Assembly: GCF_001468465.1 (NCBI RefSeq) | Contig: NZ_LNSA01000001.1 | Coordinates: 248,001-312,000 of the forward strand | Direction of reading: 5' to 3' | DNA: 64,000 bases | From: Sphingopyxis sp. H115 | GTDB taxonomy: Bacteria > Pseudomonadota > Alphaproteobacteria > Sphingomonadales > Sphingomonadaceae | In this document: one piece after another, positions 16,297-26,114 of the stretch | Layout: each line of letters starts with the position of its first letter | How positions within the stretch are numbered: position 1 is the first letter of the stretch | The notes under the pieces: generated by a model | The model's database searches: none | Told to the model about the DNA's origin: nothing | Seen by the model: the letters and a program-made list of their open reading frames with translations, nothing else | Translations under genes and position numbers: made by a program

Positions 16297-19200
16297 CAAT
16301 AATCCTTGCGGTAGCGAATGCTAAGGTTCGACTGGCCCGACCCGCCCGCCTGGCTCAGCAGCGACAGCGCCGGAGTCAGGCTGATCTCCAGCTGCGTCGC
16401 GGTATAGCCGCGCGCGTCGGTGATCACCTCCAGATAGATGTCCTTGGTGATATACTGCCCGGCTGCGAGCGCCGTGCCGCGCCCGACGGTGTCGTCGGGG
16501 CCAAGAACGCGAAGCCGGTCGATTCCCGTCGCCGATTGCAGCGCGCCGAGCGGGCTCAGTCCTCCGCCCCCGCTGCTCAGTGCGTTGAGCGACGAGGCGA
16601 GCTGGACCGCCTGGAGCGGCGACAGCGTTGTGATCGAATCGCCAAACAGGATGCGCGACACGATCTCGTCCTGTGGCAGGCCGGGCACGCTCGAGAATGC
16701 GATCTGAGGATTGCTCGCGCGGCCGGTCACGCTGACGTTCACCGTCACCGTTTCGATCGTGTCGCTTGCAAGCAGGCGGATCGAGGGATCGAACGCGTCG
16801 CCGGTCGGGAAGGTTACACGCCCTTCCTGCAATTCGAACGAGCGTCCGGCGAAGCCCAGCGTCCCGCGCACCAGCTCGATCTCCCCGGTCACCCGCGGCG
16901 CCTCGGTCGTGCCGCGCAGCACGATGTCCGCCTTCCATTCGGACTCGAGTCCCATGCCGCTGACATAGATTTCGTCGGGCGCCTTCAGCGCGATGTCGAG
17001 CCGGATGAGGTCGAACAGGCTGCCGCCCACCGCCGCAAGCCCGTCGCCGCTGATCCGCGGACGGCCCGCGGCCGGCTTGCGCCGGACACCGGTCAGTACC
17101 GGCACCTGCGCCGCGCCTTCGCGCACGATCCGGTACCGCGTTTCCGGAAGGCGCAGGCTGCCCGACAGCAGCGCCGTCTGACCCGCGACCTTTTCCAGCG
17201 TCAGATTGCCCGTCGCGCGCGCGGCTATGTTCTCGCTGCGCGCTAGCCGCGCATTGTCGAGCGTTGCCGAGATATTCATCGGATAGCCGTCGGCCGACGC
17301 CAGGCTGATGAAGCCCTTGGCCTGCACCGTGCCGTCGCCCGCGGTTGCCGTGACCTGCTCGATCTCTAGCCGGTTCCCGGTGAAGCGGCCGTTCACGACC
17401 ATGTTCGTCAGCCGCGTACCATAGGTCTGGTTTTCATAGACCATGTCTTTGCCGCGCACGACGCCATTCAGGCAGGGATCGGATACGCTGCAGCTGAAAT
17501 CGGCCGCGACCGCGATAGGGCCGGTCACATGCTGGTCCGCGGGACCGAAGAAGGAATAGAGCGTATCGGCGGGCCCGTTGTAGCGGATACCGCCGCCGAG
17601 CGGCGCCGCCATCAGGCGTTCGGTCCAGCTGCCCGCGCCCGCGCCGAGCGGGCGGAGCGAGGCCTGCAAACGTCCGATTACGCTGCCCCGCTTGCGCATC
17701 ACGGCCCGCGCCTCGCCGCCATCGCTGAGCAGCTTGCCGGCAAAATTGACGTCGACCGGTTGGCTGACCGAGGCGGCGGTCGTCCGCGTGAAGCCGGTGA
17801 TCGTCAGCCGCGCGTCGGCGCGCGGGAAGCTGTCGGCGCTGGCCTGTTCGAAATCGAGGCTTCCCGAGGCACGGCCGCCGAGACCCATGTCGGGATAAAC
17901 GGCGTTGAGGATCGCCATATTTACGCGTTCGAGGCGGCTCTGGAGCATGATGCCCTCACCAAAGCGGCCAGCGATCCGCGCGCTACTGCCACGGCCCAGA
18001 TTGACCGTCGTGGGCAGCAATTCATAGCCATCGGCGCCAGGGATGATCCGCGCGGGCGATGTGGTGCGGAAATTAATGCCCGTTGCCCGGCCCTGCACCG
18101 ATGCGCGCCACAAGTCCGGTTTCAGATCGGCATTGGCGGCAACGCGGAACGGCACGCCACTGGACCCTTCGACCAGCGCCTGCGCGCGGCCGCTGCCGTC
18201 GCGATAGTCGATCTTGACCCTGCCGACGGCGATATCGAATTCGCGGATGCGCGTCTGCGCAATCTGAATGTCGGCGACGACGTGCGGATTGTCGTACAGC
18301 GTGACATCAGCATCGACGATCGCCGAACCGACCGAAAGCTGCGCCGCCCCGGGCAACACGACATTGTTTGCGCGGACGTTGATCGCGGCGGCCTGATATT
18401 GGCCCGCCGCACTCAGGCGGACGAGACCGCCCAGCCCCTGTCCCGATGCGTCGAGCCGCCCGACGAACGGCCCCGCATCGCTCTGCACCAATCGCCCCTT
18501 GAAGCCGATGCCCGACAGGTCGCCGCGTTCGACATCGATTGTCAGCGGGCCTTTCGCCGTGAGCAACAGGACATCGGCGGACAGGGGGCCATAGTCCGTC
18601 TCGCCCGTCGCGGCGAGGCGATAGCCGTTCGGGGCGCCGTTGATGCGCGCCACAAGCTTGGCAAGGCCGATGCCGAGCCCCGGGCGTTCGGCGGTCACGA
18701 CCGCGTCGGGATCGCTGATCGTGCCGGCCACCTGGACACCGACCGGGCCATAGTCGGCCGAGTTGGCGCGCGCCGTCAGCCGGATCTGCCCGTTCGGCGC
18801 GTAGCTCCCCTGCCCGCCGGTAATCCGCAGGCGCGGAGCAGAGAGGCGGAGGTTGGCGAAACGGACGAGACCGTCGGTGCCATAGCGCACGTCACTCGAT
18901 GCCGTGGCGTTGCCGCCGAGGAAGTCGCGCACCCCCGAATTGAAAAGCCTCGTCGATCGCGCCCGGACGCGGCCGGCGATTTCGAAGCCGCCGCGCGGCG
19001 CGGTCTTGAGATCGGCATCGGTGTCGATATCGAAAATGCCGACGCTTTCGATGCGATAATCGTTGATCCGTCCGTCGATCGCCCCGGTGTAGAAACCCTT
19101 GTTGAGATCGGCGACAAGAATCGCCTTGGCGTCGATACGCGGCGAACGGAGGCGCAGATTGTCGCTGAGGATGCGCCCGTCGCTATAGGCCAGGTCACCG

Positions 19201-20531
19201 TCGAGCCGGACCTGAACAAGCGTGCCGCCGGCAACGGTGTCGAGGCCGCGAATGCGCGCGGCGCGGCCCGCGACCGGAATGACGATCTGGTCGGCATCGA
19301 CGCGCGCCTTGCCGGCAAGGCTCAGTCCTTCGACGACGATATCGTTGACCGCGAGGTTGTTCGCATTCGCCTGATAATCGACCGTCGGCAACGCGAACTC
19401 GCCGTCGAGCGTGGCGGTCGCGCGAAGGCCGTTCGCACGCACCGCCGGCGCGATCGCGCCCGGCCGCAAGATGTTGACCGCAAGTTGCAGACCCTCATAA
19501 CGGTTGGTGCCAAGATCGGCCCCGCCGCTGATCCCGAGTTCGGCCGCCTCCGACGACAGCCGCCCGTCGATCGCGGCTTTGCGTTTGTCGAGCCGCGCGG
19601 TCAGGTCGATCGCGGTCTCCTTCCCCAGGATTTCGGCGACCGGTCCGTCCGCAAACAGACGCGAGGCCTCTGCCGCCCCTTTCGCTGCGAAGGTCCCGTC
19701 GCGTCCGGTCAGGGCGATGCGTGCGAGCGGCGCCGTGCCAAGGTTTGCGGTCAGCTCGCCGTTCCAGGCCTTCCAGTCGCCGCGACCGTCGAGCTTGGCG
19801 GTCAGCGTTTCCTCGAAGCCGGCCATCGCCGCGAGCACGCCGCCCTGCGGCGCGTTGACATCGAGCGTCACCGCAAGCCGGTTCTGCTCCGGCACCGCGT
19901 CTAGTAACAGTTTCAGTTTGTCGCCCTGTCCGCCGCCGCCGCTGAGCGTCGCTGCGTTTGCGGTCACCTGCGCCCGGCGGTCAGCGATCGCGACCTTGCC
20001 GTTGAGCGTCGCCACCTGGCGTTCGCCCGCAACGGCGGGTTCGAAGACAAAGCGGTCGATCCGTAGCAGCCCGACGTCGATATCGAGATCGGGAAGCAAG
20101 GGCTCGCCCGTGTCGGGAACCGGCTTCAATTCGGGCAATTTACGCATCGTCATCGTCGCGGCGGTGGCCGATCGGATATCCACATGGTTCGCAAGATAGC
20201 GGATCGGCCGCCAGTCGACCCGCACTTCAGGCGAGGCGAGGAAGACGCCCTTGGGGTCGGACAGCGTAAAATTACGGATGACCATCTCGCCATAGAGCGA
20301 TCCGTCGAGCCGGCCGATCCCGATCTTCATCCCGTTTTCGAATTCATATTTCTCGATCTGGGTGACGACGAAACGGCGTCCGGCGTCGCTATTGAGCCCG
20401 ATGAGAAACAGGGCGAAAAGCAATATCAACCCGAGCAGTGCCACCCCGATCCAGCGCAAGATTGTGCGCGGCCACGACCGGAGTTTCGCCGGTGCGTCCT
20501 CTTCGGCGTCGAAGGCCGGGTCTCCGGTCAT
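16296..20531 (-). CDS. tamB: translocation and assembly module protein TamB
   Basis: A 1411-residue inner-membrane-anchored, periplasm-spanning protein. A cytoplasmic N-tail of about 25 residues is followed by one transmembrane helix (residues 27-50), a long beta-rich repetitive body, and a C-terminal DUF490 domain ending in LSIRYRKDY. TamB partners TamA in outer-membrane protein insertion and phospholipid transport to the outer membrane. The gene starts one base into the tamA stop (TGATG), as expected for the module. Confidence 0.95.
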   Translation of the reverse strand: MTGDPAFDAEEDAPAKLRSWPRTILRWIGVALLGLILLFALFLIGLNSDAGRRFVVTQIEKYEFENGMKIGIGRLDGSLYGEMVIRNFTLSDPKGVFLASPEVRVDWRPIRYLANHVDIRSATAATMTMRKLPELKPVPDTGEPLLPDLDIDVGLLRIDRFVFEPAVAGERQVATLNGKVAIADRRAQVTANAATLSGGGGQGDKLKLLLDAVPEQNRLAVTLDVNAPQGGVLAAMAGFEETLTAKLDGRGDWKAWNGELTANLGTAPLARIALTGRDGTFAAKGAAEASRLFADGPVAEILGKETAIDLTARLDKRKAAIDGRLSSEAAELGISGGADLGTNRYEGLQLAVNILRPGAIAPAVRANGLRATATLDGEFALPTVDYQANANNLAVNDIVVEGLSLAGKARVDADQIVIPVAGRAARIRGLDTVAGGTLVQVRLDGDLAYSDGRILSDNLRLRSPRIDAKAILVADLNKGFYTGAIDGRINDYRIESVGIFDIDTDADLKTAPRGGFEIAGRVRARSTRLFNSGVRDFLGGNATASSDVRYGTDGLVRFANLRLSAPRLRITGGQGSYAPNGQIRLTARANSADYGPVGVQVAGTISDPDAVVTAERPGLGIGLAKLVARINGAPNGYRLAATGETDYGPLSADVLLLTAKGPLTIDVERGDLSGIGFKGRLVQSDAGPFVGRLDASGQGLGGLVRLSAAGQYQAAAINVRANNVVLPGAAQLSVGSAIVDADVTLYDNPHVVADIQIAQTRIREFDIAVGRVKIDYRDGSGRAQALVEGSSGVPFRVAANADLKPDLWRASVQGRATGINFRTTSPARIIPGADGYELLPTTVNLGRGSSARIAGRFGEGIMLQSRLERVNMAILNAVYPDMGLGGRASGSLDFEQASADSFPRADARLTITGFTRTTAASVSQPVDVNFAGKLLSDGGEARAVMRKRGSVIGRLQASLRPLGAGAGSWTERLMAAPLGGGIRYNGPADTLYSFFGPADQHVTGPIAVAADFSCSVSDPCLNGVVRGKDMVYENQTYGTRLTNMVVNGRFTGNRLEIEQVTATAGDGTVQAKGFISLASADGYPMNISATLDNARLARSENIAARATGNLTLEKVAGQTALLSGSLRLPETRYRIVREGAAQVPVLTGVRRKPAAGRPRISGDGLAAVGGSLFDLIRLDIALKAPDEIYVSGMGLESEWKADIVLRGTTEAPRVTGEIELVRGTLGFAGRSFELQEGRVTFPTGDAFDPSIRLLASDTIETVTVNVSVTGRASNPQIAFSSVPGLPQDEIVSRILFGDSITTLSPLQAVQLASSLNALSSGGGGLSPLGALQSATGIDRLRVLGPDDTVGRGTALAAGQYITKDIYLEVITDARGYTATQLEISLTPALSLLSQAGGSGQSNLSIRYRKDY

Positions 20532-22861
20532 CAGAAGGCCTGTCCTATCGAGACATAGACGCTGACCCGCGCCTCACCCGGCTTGCGCCCGATCGGCGTC
20601 GCGATATCGAACCGCATCGGGCCGAAGTTCGTATAATAGCGCGCCCCGATCCCCGCGCCGAAACGCAGGTTCGAAAAATCGGGCGTCGAACCGCGATACA
20701 CCTGTCCCGCGTCAACAAAACCGACGACCCCGAAATTGCCGAACCTATATCGCGCCTCGAACGCCGCCTCATTGACGCTACGCCCGCCGATCGGATCGTT
20801 GTTCGGATCCTTGGGCCCCAGTTCCTGATAGCCGAAACCGCGCACCGACCCGCCGCCGCCGGCATAGAAGCGCCGCGAGGGGGCCAGCCGCTCGCGCGCC
20901 GCGCCCAGGATCGAACCGACGCGGACGCGGCCTGCCAGTACGATGCTGTCTGTAACCGGATAGTAGCCGCTGACGTCGAGCCGCGCTCGCGCATAGGGCG
21001 AGAAGCGCCCGGCGAGCGAGCCTTCGGGCTGGATCAGCGCGGTGACGCGAAACCCCTTCGTCGGGTCGAGCAGACTGTCGGTACGATCCATCCCGACCTG
21101 CCCCGTGAGCCCAAGGATCGTATAGAAATCATAGCTGCGGTCGCCCGCGACGAAGTCATAATCATCCTCGCGCGTCGCGATCAGTTCGGCACCATAGGCA
21201 TAGGTGAATTTCTTCTGCCAGATCGGGGTCGAATCATAGCTGACCCGCGCGCCGACACGCCCCGTGATCGCATTGAACGCGTCATAGGTGCTGCGTGTGA
21301 CTTCGGTAACCAGTTCGAACGTGCGGTCGCGGCGTCCGGCGTTCGACCGGCGCAGCGTCGCGCCGACCCCCTGTTCCTGCGTCCCCGCGACGCCGCGGAA
21401 AATCAGCGCGCCTTCGGGTGGCAAGAAGTTGCGGTGCGTCCAGCTGCCCTCGATCCTCAGGCCCTCGCCCGTGCCATAGCCTGCGCTCGCCGCGATCGTC
21501 CGCGGCGGCCCGGCCTGCTGCGTGACCAGCATCGTGACATATTCGGTCCCGTCGCCGGCGCTTTCACCGGTCGGCTGCGGCTCGGCGGCGACGGTCGCGA
21601 ACAGGCCGGTCGCGACCAGCGCCTGCCGCAGGTCGTCGACCTTGCGGCTGTCGTAAAGATCGCCGCGCTTGAAGCGGGCCAGCACTTCGACATGCTCTGC
21701 ATCGAACGCGAGATCGCCTGTCGTCTCGATCCCACCAAAGCGCGACCGTTTGCCGATGTCGATCGGCAGCGTATACACTCCGTCACCCGTCGCGCCGTCG
21801 AGCAGAATGTCGCGCTGGCCGACGTTGGCGAAGGGATATCCTTCTTCGGGCAGCTTAAGCGCGATCGCCGCCTCCGCCCCCTGGATGCGCTGCGCGACGA
21901 TCGGCTCGCCGACGCTCAATGGGAAATTGTCGGCAATCAGGTTCGGAGGGATCGTCGGCGCCGCATCGATGATGATATCGGCCAGCGTGTAACGCTGGCC
22001 CGGTTTGACGTCGATCACCGCGGTGATGGGCCGACGCTGGCGTTCCTGCCCTTCCGTCCGCTCGCCGCGATCGATCCGGGTATCGACGACCGCATCATAA
22101 TAGCCTTCCGACGCGAGGATGCGCTGCATCAGTTCGCCGTCGGCGGACAGCCGTGCGCGAATCATCGCCGCGTTGTCGGCCTTGCCGTCGCCACCATAGA
22201 GCGCCGACAAATCGCCGAACAGGTCGGCAAGATCGACGTCGGTGCTGTCGTCGGCCGGATCGAGCCCGTTGACCTTCACCGAATAGGCGATGCTGGCGTC
22301 GCCCCGTTCTTCCTCCGCCTCGGCAAAGACCACGGGTTCGACGTTGAAATTGTCGAGCGGAGGGAGCGGGGCCGCGAGTTCCTGATCGCTGATCGGAGCA
22401 TCGCCGATCGCCTCGGCTGCATCGCCATCGGCCAGCACCGGGACGGCTGTGCCGTCGATCGTCGGCGCTTGCGCCTCGGCGGTCGCTTCTCCTGAGTTGG
22501 ACGAATCCTTCGCTGCTTCGGCTGCCTGCCGCTTCTCGAAATCCGCAATGGATTCGAGCGGGCGGTCGAGTTCGGCGTCGTCCCCGGCGCTGATCGGCGG
22601 GATGGCCTTGTCGAACTCATCGTCTTCGATGATTGGCGCGACCTCCGGAAGCTGAACCTCAGGCGGCGGAAGTGTCGGCGACGCGATCGGTTCGTCCGTC
22701 GCCGGTGGGAGCGTCGGCACCACGGCGGGCGGCGCGACCTGCTGCGCGCCCGCGGACGCGGTCCATCCCAAGGCAAGGATAGACACCGACAGGACGGACA
22801 GATGCCGCACCCGCGACGATCGCCGCGAGTGGCTTTCACATGTTATTTCAGGAAAATGCAT
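20531..22861 (-). CDS. tamA: outer-membrane TamA/BamA-family protein
   Basis: A 776-residue outer-membrane protein with a signal peptide ending in AGAQQ near residue 40. A long Pro/Glu-rich acidic linker (to about residue 210) precedes POTRA-like domains and a C-terminal 16-strand barrel (YELGPKDPN, GARYYTNFGPMRFDIATPIG, terminal VYVSIGQAF with a C-terminal aromatic). The linker is unusually long for TamA. It forms the TAM module with the overlapping tamB. The ATG at 22861 gives the full signal sequence. Confidence 0.93.
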   Translation of the reverse strand: MHFPEITCESHSRRSSRVRHLSVLSVSILALGWTASAGAQQVAPPAVVPTLPPATDEPIASPTLPPPEVQLPEVAPIIEDDEFDKAIPPISAGDDAELDRPLESIADFEKRQAAEAAKDSSNSGEATAEAQAPTIDGTAVPVLADGDAAEAIGDAPISDQELAAPLPPLDNFNVEPVVFAEAEEERGDASIAYSVKVNGLDPADDSTDVDLADLFGDLSALYGGDGKADNAAMIRARLSADGELMQRILASEGYYDAVVDTRIDRGERTEGQERQRRPITAVIDVKPGQRYTLADIIIDAAPTIPPNLIADNFPLSVGEPIVAQRIQGAEAAIALKLPEEGYPFANVGQRDILLDGATGDGVYTLPIDIGKRSRFGGIETTGDLAFDAEHVEVLARFKRGDLYDSRKVDDLRQALVATGLFATVAAEPQPTGESAGDGTEYVTMLVTQQAGPPRTIAASAGYGTGEGLRIEGSWTHRNFLPPEGALIFRGVAGTQEQGVGATLRRSNAGRRDRTFELVTEVTRSTYDAFNAITGRVGARVSYDSTPIWQKKFTYAYGAELIATREDDYDFVAGDRSYDFYTILGLTGQVGMDRTDSLLDPTKGFRVTALIQPEGSLAGRFSPYARARLDVSGYYPVTDSIVLAGRVRVGSILGAARERLAPSRRFYAGGGGSVRGFGYQELGPKDPNNDPIGGRSVNEAAFEARYRFGNFGVVGFVDAGQVYRGSTPDFSNLRFGAGIGARYYTNFGPMRFDIATPIGRKPGEARVSVYVSIGQAF

Positions 22862-23022
22862 CTGTGATCCGCCGATGACGCCTGTGTGGCGTGCGCGCGG
22901 CGACGGCGCAACCGGTTTCTATGGCCGAAACGTCCGCATGCCCCATCATTTCGTCGCATTTCCCCTGCCCGTTCGATGGGTTGCCCCCGATCAACGAGCC
23001 CGCGCCGATCAAGTTCCCACGC

Positions 23023-24207
23023 TCAGGAATCGACCCCGAACAGGTCGCGACTGTAGACCTTGTCGATGACATCGGCGAGTTCGTCGCCGATCCGGTTGGC
23101 GATGATCACATCGGCTTCGGCCTTGAACGCCGCGAGGTCGTGTACGACGCGCGAATTGAACAGCGTCGGCTCTTCGAGCAGCGGTTCATAGATGATGACC
23201 TCGACCCCCTTGGCCTTGATCCGCTTCATCACACCCAAGATACTGCTCGCGCGAAAATTGTCCGACCCCGCCTTCATCGCCAGGCGGTGAATCCCGACGA
23301 CGCGCGGCTTGCGCTTCAACACCTCGGACGCGACGAAATCCTTGCGCGTCGTGTTCGACGAAACGATCGCCTGGATCAGGTTTTGCGGAACATCCTTATA
23401 GTTCGCGAGCATTTGCTTGGTGTCTTTTGGCAGGCAATAACCACCATAGCCAAAGGACGGATTGTTATAAAATTGTCCGATCCGCGGGTCGAGCCCGACC
23501 CCGTCGATGATCTGCCGCGAATCGGCGCCGTGCATCGCGGCATAGGTATCGAGTTCGTTGAAGAAGGCGACGCGCATCGCAAGATAGGTATTCGCGAAAA
23601 GCTTGATCGCTTCGGCCTCGGTGTTGCCGGTCTGCAGCACCGTCGTGTCGGGTTTCAGCGACGCGGCGAGCAACAGGTTCGCGAACTCCGTGGCGCGGGG
23701 ATGCGTATTGCCGATGATGATGCGCGATGGGTACAGATTATCGTACAATGCGCGTCCTTCGCGCAGGAATTCGGGCGAAAAGACGATCGCCTCGCTGCCA
23801 TGCTCGCTGCGTATCCGGTCGGTAAAGCCGACGGGAACGGTCGATTTGACGACGATCATTGCGCCCGGCGCCATCTTCAGCGCGTCGGCGATGACCGATT
23901 CCACCGATCCGGTGTTGAAATAATTGCTCTCAGGATCATAGTCGGTGGGGGTGGCGACGACGACGAAATCGGCGCCGTCATAGGCGGTCTGCCGGTCGAT
24001 CGTGGCAATCAAGTCGAGGTCGCGGTTTACGAGATAATCCTCGATCTCCGGATCGGCGATCGGCGACACGCGCGCGTTGATCTGGTCCACTTTATGACTG
24101 TCGATATCGAGCGCGACGACGCGGTTGTTCTGCGCGAGCAGCACCGCGTTGGAGATGCCGACATAGCCGGTGCCAACGACCGCAATTTTAACTGGGGAGT
24201 TCAGCAC
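23023..24207 (-). CDS. ugd: UDP-glucose 6-dehydrogenase
   Basis: Oxidises UDP-glucose twice to UDP-glucuronate with NAD. The 394-residue protein is of the short bacterial class, with [12 protein letters not shown] at the N-terminus, [10 protein letters not shown], and the catalytic Cys in [11 protein letters not shown]. The start is GTG at 24207 ([12 protein letters not shown]), with no ATG in the preceding 53 codons of open frame except one far upstream that gives no homology. It probably supplies UDP-GlcA for the 4-epimerase at 48-49 kb. It lies 92 bp after selO in the same direction. Confidence 0.94.
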   Translation of the reverse strand: MLNSPVKIAVVGTGYVGISNAVLLAQNNRVVALDIDSHKVDQINARVSPIADPEIEDYLVNRDLDLIATIDRQTAYDGADFVVVATPTDYDPESNYFNTGSVESVIADALKMAPGAMIVVKSTVPVGFTDRIRSEHGSEAIVFSPEFLREGRALYDNLYPSRIIIGNTHPRATEFANLLLAASLKPDTTVLQTGNTEAEAIKLFANTYLAMRVAFFNELDTYAAMHGADSRQIIDGVGLDPRIGQFYNNPSFGYGGYCLPKDTKQMLANYKDVPQNLIQAIVSSNTTRKDFVASEVLKRKPRVVGIHRLAMKAGSDNFRASSILGVMKRIKAKGVEVIIYEPLLEEPTLFNSRVVHDLAAFKAEADVIIANRIGDELADVIDKVYSRDLFGVDS

Positions 24208-24299
24208 TCTCGTTGTCCCTTCGTCACGCAGGCGCTGCTCCCTAACAGTCGGAACCTGTTCGCTCAACTCTGGCAACCATGAACGCTGGGGGGACGTCC

Positions 24300-25763
24300 T
24301 CAGGTGCCGCAGAAAGTGGTGTACGGACCCGCATCGGCCGGCGCGGGTTCCGCATAGTCGGCCCACTCGGCGCGCGCGATGTAAGGATTGCGAACAACCT
24401 CAAGCAATTCGAGCCACAGCGCCATGTCGCCGCCCTCTGCCGCGGCAAGCGCAGCTTCGATCTTGTGGTTGCGCGGGATATAGAGCGGGTTCACCTCGTC
24501 CATCGCGTCGGCGCGTTCGAGCGGCGCGATCGTTTCGCGCTCGAGATGCGCCCACCAGTCGGCGATCCATGGCGCCATCGTGTCGGCATCGGGCAGGAGG
24601 GCCGCCAGCATCGCGCCGTCGCCGCGCAACAACTGCGCGAGCGCGCGGAAAAAGGACGTGAAATCGATCGCATGCAATTCCAGCTCGGCGAACAGCGCAT
24701 CGATCAGTGCGACATCGGCCTCGTCGGCCTGACTAAAGCCCAGCTTCGCGCGCATCCGGGAAAACCAGATGTCCCGAAAACGTTCGGGGATCCCATCGAC
24801 GAGCGCCTTGGCGCGGTCGACGTCGGCTGGATCGACAGCATGGATCACAGGCAGCAAGGCTTCGGCAAAGCGCGCCATGTTCCAGTGCATGATCTGCGGC
24901 TGGCGGCCATAGGCATAACGGCCGTTCGCATCGATCGAACTGAAGACAGTTTTGACGGCGAACCGATCCATGAAGGCGCAGGGACCATAATCAATCGTCT
25001 CGCCGCTGATCGCGACATTGTCGGTGTTCATCACGCCGTGGATAAACCCGGCGCCCAGCCAATGGGCCACCAGCTCGCATTGCAGGTCTATCACGCGATC
25101 GAGCAAGGCCAGATGCGGATTGGCGGCATCGGCCAGGTCAGGAAAATGGCGGCCTATGCTGTAATTGGAAAGCTGAGCCACATGATCGGCACCGAAATGG
25201 GCGGCGAAGAACTGGAAGGTTCCGACGCGGATATGGCTGCTTGCGATCCGCGTCAGCACGGCGCCCGGGTGCGCGCGTTCGCGCTGGACGCGGTCGCCGG
25301 TCGCGACTGCGGCGAGCGAACGCGTCGTCGGGACGCCCATCGCCGCCATGGCTTCCGACACGAGGAATTCGCGGAGCACGGGTCCGATCGCTGCCTTGCC
25401 GTCGCCGTTGCGGGAAAAAGCCGTTGGGCCCGATCCCTTCAGCTGAACATCGAAGCGTACACCGTCGGGCGCGACGATTTCGCCGATCAAAAGGGCGCGC
25501 CCATCGCCGAGCTGCGACGAGAAATGGCCGAACTGATGCCCGGCATAGGCAAAGGCCAGCGGCGCGGCCCCTTCCGGAAGCTGTCGGCCCGAGAATATGT
25601 CCGCCAGCTGTTCGTCGGTCGTGCCGACCGCATCGATCCCGAGGCGTTCGGCGAGCGCGAGATTGAAAATCAGCAGCCGCGGTGCCGACGGCCTTACCGC
25701 TTCGGCGGGGGCGTAGAACCCGTCCATCGCGTCGTGGAAACTATTGTCGAATGCAAAATCCAT
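24300..25763 (-). CDS. selO: SelO family protein adenylyltransferase
   Basis: A pseudokinase-fold enzyme that AMPylates proteins. The 487-residue protein has [38 protein letters not shown] and HGVMNTDN, all SelO signatures, and ends FCGT. The redox-sensing Cys near the C-terminus is present; no in-frame selenocysteine. The ATG at 25763 has GGGGAG 5 nt upstream; ATG 25766 is only 2 nt from it. Divergent from the polysaccharide dehydratase gene. Confidence 0.93.
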   Translation of the reverse strand: MDFAFDNSFHDAMDGFYAPAEAVRPSAPRLLIFNLALAERLGIDAVGTTDEQLADIFSGRQLPEGAAPLAFAYAGHQFGHFSSQLGDGRALLIGEIVAPDGVRFDVQLKGSGPTAFSRNGDGKAAIGPVLREFLVSEAMAAMGVPTTRSLAAVATGDRVQRERAHPGAVLTRIASSHIRVGTFQFFAAHFGADHVAQLSNYSIGRHFPDLADAANPHLALLDRVIDLQCELVAHWLGAGFIHGVMNTDNVAISGETIDYGPCAFMDRFAVKTVFSSIDANGRYAYGRQPQIMHWNMARFAEALLPVIHAVDPADVDRAKALVDGIPERFRDIWFSRMRAKLGFSQADEADVALIDALFAELELHAIDFTSFFRALAQLLRGDGAMLAALLPDADTMAPWIADWWAHLERETIAPLERADAMDEVNPLYIPRNHKIEAALAAAEGGDMALWLELLEVVRNPYIARAEWADYAEPAPADAGPYTTFCGT

Positions 25764-26114
25764 CATGGCTCCCCACTGCCCTATTCGAGCGTCATGGCCG
25801 TGAATGCAAGGCCGGACAGCCAGCATAGTGGCATCGGCGGTGATTGCCGTCACAAGGCGAGCGGCGAAAAACGCTATCCAACGCGACCGGCGGCGATGTG
25901 GGATGACAGGATAATGATGCGCGACCGAACGCATGACCTGCTCCTTGCATCGAGTTTCGGCAGCCACATGATTTTATTGCAGATATCCGGCGGTAAAGCT
26001 AAATCTTCCCGGTAGGCGACATGAGCGGAACTATTCATCGATCACTTTGTTGGGCGATTACCGCAAATCCAATTTTTCGTGTGTCAGGGTCTGCAGGAAA
26101 CGATCGGTCAAAAT
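25764..26114. other. intergenic region between selO and the dehydratase gene (351 bp)
   Basis: This divergent promoter region holds no convincing gene. Open frames crossing it lack the codon bias of the neighbours, and the DNA becomes A/T-rich near 25960-26090 (AATTTTTCG, ATTTTATTG). Promoters for selO and the polysaccharide gene probably lie here. I cannot place -35/-10 boxes with confidence. Confidence 0.5.

Noticed and set aside
17529..19904. Very long plus-strand open frame (791 codons) opposite tamB
   Set aside because: It is Arg/Ala-rich and repetitive as expected from GC-rich antisense reading; tamB on the other strand has clear homology.
20438..22495. Long plus-strand open frame (685 codons) opposite tamA
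   Set aside because: It shows the same antisense pattern as over tamB; TamA has a signal peptide, a barrel end and an overlap with tamB.
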